Assembly (NCBI GenBank): GCA_027451905.1
Contig: DAIDHV010000001.1
Location: 38,667 to 102,666 of the forward strand
Source: Armatimonadota bacterium
GTDB lineage: Bacteria > Armatimonadota > Fimbriimonadia > Fimbriimonadales > Fimbriimonadaceae
DNA length: 64,000 nucleotides
Direction: 5' to 3'
Shown: piece after piece, positions 63,333-64,000 of the stretch
How positions within the stretch are numbered: the first letter of the stretch is position 1
Layout: each line of letters opens with the position of its first letter
Translations under genes and position numbers: made by a program
Notes under the pieces: model-generated
Told to the model about the DNA's origin: nothing
The model's database searches: none
The model's input: only the letters and a program-made list of their open reading frames with translations

Positions 63333-64000
63333 ATGGCGTCATCTTCAGATTCTAAGCTAGTTGGGGTCGGCCCTGCCCTTGTTGCGGAAGCTATCGGGAC
63401 CTTTGCCCTGATCTTTGTGGGCTGCATGGCAATCGGCGTTGGCAAACTTGCCTACAACGATTCGGGACTTGTTGGCATTGCCTTGGCCCATGGCTTAACC
63501 ATTGCGGTGATGGTCAGTGCAACCGCGGCAGTGAGCGGAGGTCATCTGAACCCAGGAGTTACGGCTGGGCTTTGGGTTGGCAAAAAAATAGACAGCACGA
63601 AAGCTCTGCTTTACATGGTTTCTCAGCTGCTTGGAGCCTTTGTAGCGGCTCTGGTTGCAATTGAGCTGCTTCCAACATCGTTCCTTCCAAGGGGAAATGC
63701 GGCTACGGTTGGCATACCCGCCCTCCACCGGGCGGTCCCGATGGTCAATGGCATTATCATTGAAGCGATAGCGACTTTCTTTTTGGTTTTTGTTGTCTAC
63801 GGCACTGCGGTAGATCGAAGAGCCCCCAAAGTTGGTGGATTATTCATTGGCCTAACAATCACCCTCAACATTCTTTGGTGTGGCCCTTTGACCGGTGGGG
63901 CAATCAACCCCGCCAGATGGTTTGGGCCCGCATTGGCGACGGCAAATTTTTCGAATTGGGAGGTTTGGACCATCGGCCCCATCATCGGCGGGATATTGGC
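63333..64000 (+). CDS. aquaporin/MIP family channel (truncated by window edge)
   Basis: The first 222 residues of a membrane channel for water or small solutes. The two half-helix motifs are GHLNPGVT (NPG in place of the usual NPA) and GAINPARWFGP. About six helices are visible before the edge. TACACT lies 9 nt before the ATG. The frame is open to the end. Confidence 0.9.
   Translation, partial: MASSSDSKLVGVGPALVAEAIGTFALIFVGCMAIGVGKLAYNDSGLVGIALAHGLTIAVMVSATAAVSGGHLNPGVTAGLWVGKKIDSTKALLYMVSQLLGAFVAALVAIELLPTSFLPRGNAATVGIPALHRAVPMVNGIIIEAIATFFLVFVVYGTAVDRRAPKVGGLFIGLTITLNILWCGPLTGGAINPARWFGPALATANFSNWEVWTIGPIIGGIL

Noticed and set aside
1-64000. CRISPR arrays, insertion sequences, prophage or integron features
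   Set aside because: No regularly spaced repeats, transposase or integrase genes, or terminal inverted repeats were seen on reading through.

Overview
The window is about 64 kb of chromosomal DNA of moderate G+C, densely coded on both strands, with no insertion sequence, prophage, CRISPR array or rRNA that I can see. Gene content points to a flagellated free-living bacterium: gyrA, pheST, a fliL-fliM-fliN-fliO-fliP-fliQ-fliR-flhB export/switch operon, a B12-dependent (class II) ribonucleotide reductase with its repressor NrdR, an McsB-like kinase, many secreted glycoside hydrolases, and frequent -10-like hexamers 6-7 nt before start codons. This would suit Armatimonadota (Fimbriimonadia-like) or a neighbouring phylum. 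That placement is an inference from gene content; no rRNA is available to confirm it.

Layout. 0-10 kb: gyrA, a small membrane protein, a DUF4838 protein, a reverse-strand GNAT/hypothetical/DUF1844 operon, then trxB with a secreted zincin and a polytopic membrane protein. 10-13 kb: pheS-pheT (reverse). 13.3-20.7 kb: flagellar genes ending in an mcsB-like gene. 20.8-25.0 kb: nrdR-nrdJ behind a pair of NrdR-box-like sites. 25-28.4 kb: ltrA, a lipoprotein cyclophilin and two highly structured non-coding segments, one holding a cluster of DnaA boxes. 28.4-32 kb: an SGNH hydrolase and the molybdenum-cofactor genes moeA and moaA. 32-37 kb: GH50-like hydrolase, GT4 glycosyltransferase and a flippase, probably an exopolysaccharide locus. 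37-40 kb: kynA-kynU for tryptophan breakdown. 40-51 kb: alpha-galactosidase, alpha-fucosidase, an aldo-keto reductase/ACT/lysC/folP operon, L-serine dehydratase and an unrecognised secreted protein. 51-59 kb: uppP, a DUF6786 protein, an NAD-epimerase, and a tightly coupled reverse operon of 2-oxoacid dehydrogenase E1 alpha/beta, SDR, VOC protein and a solute-binding protein that lacks a signal peptide; then tRNA-Gln. 59-64 kb: a tricorn-like protease, an ECF sigma factor with its zinc anti-sigma, and a truncated aquaporin gene.

How it works together. The glycoside hydrolases, the epimerases, the solute-binding protein and the E1 operon suggest a saprotroph that breaks down plant or algal polysaccharides. 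The most unusual non-coding signals are: a recurrent TANNNT hexamer exactly 6-7 nt before the start codon of nine genes (leaderless transcription); twin NrdR boxes; a DnaA-box cluster inside a 16-bp inverted repeat; three consecutive hairpins between ltrA and the cyclophilin gene; and phased direct repeats in front of the E1 operon.
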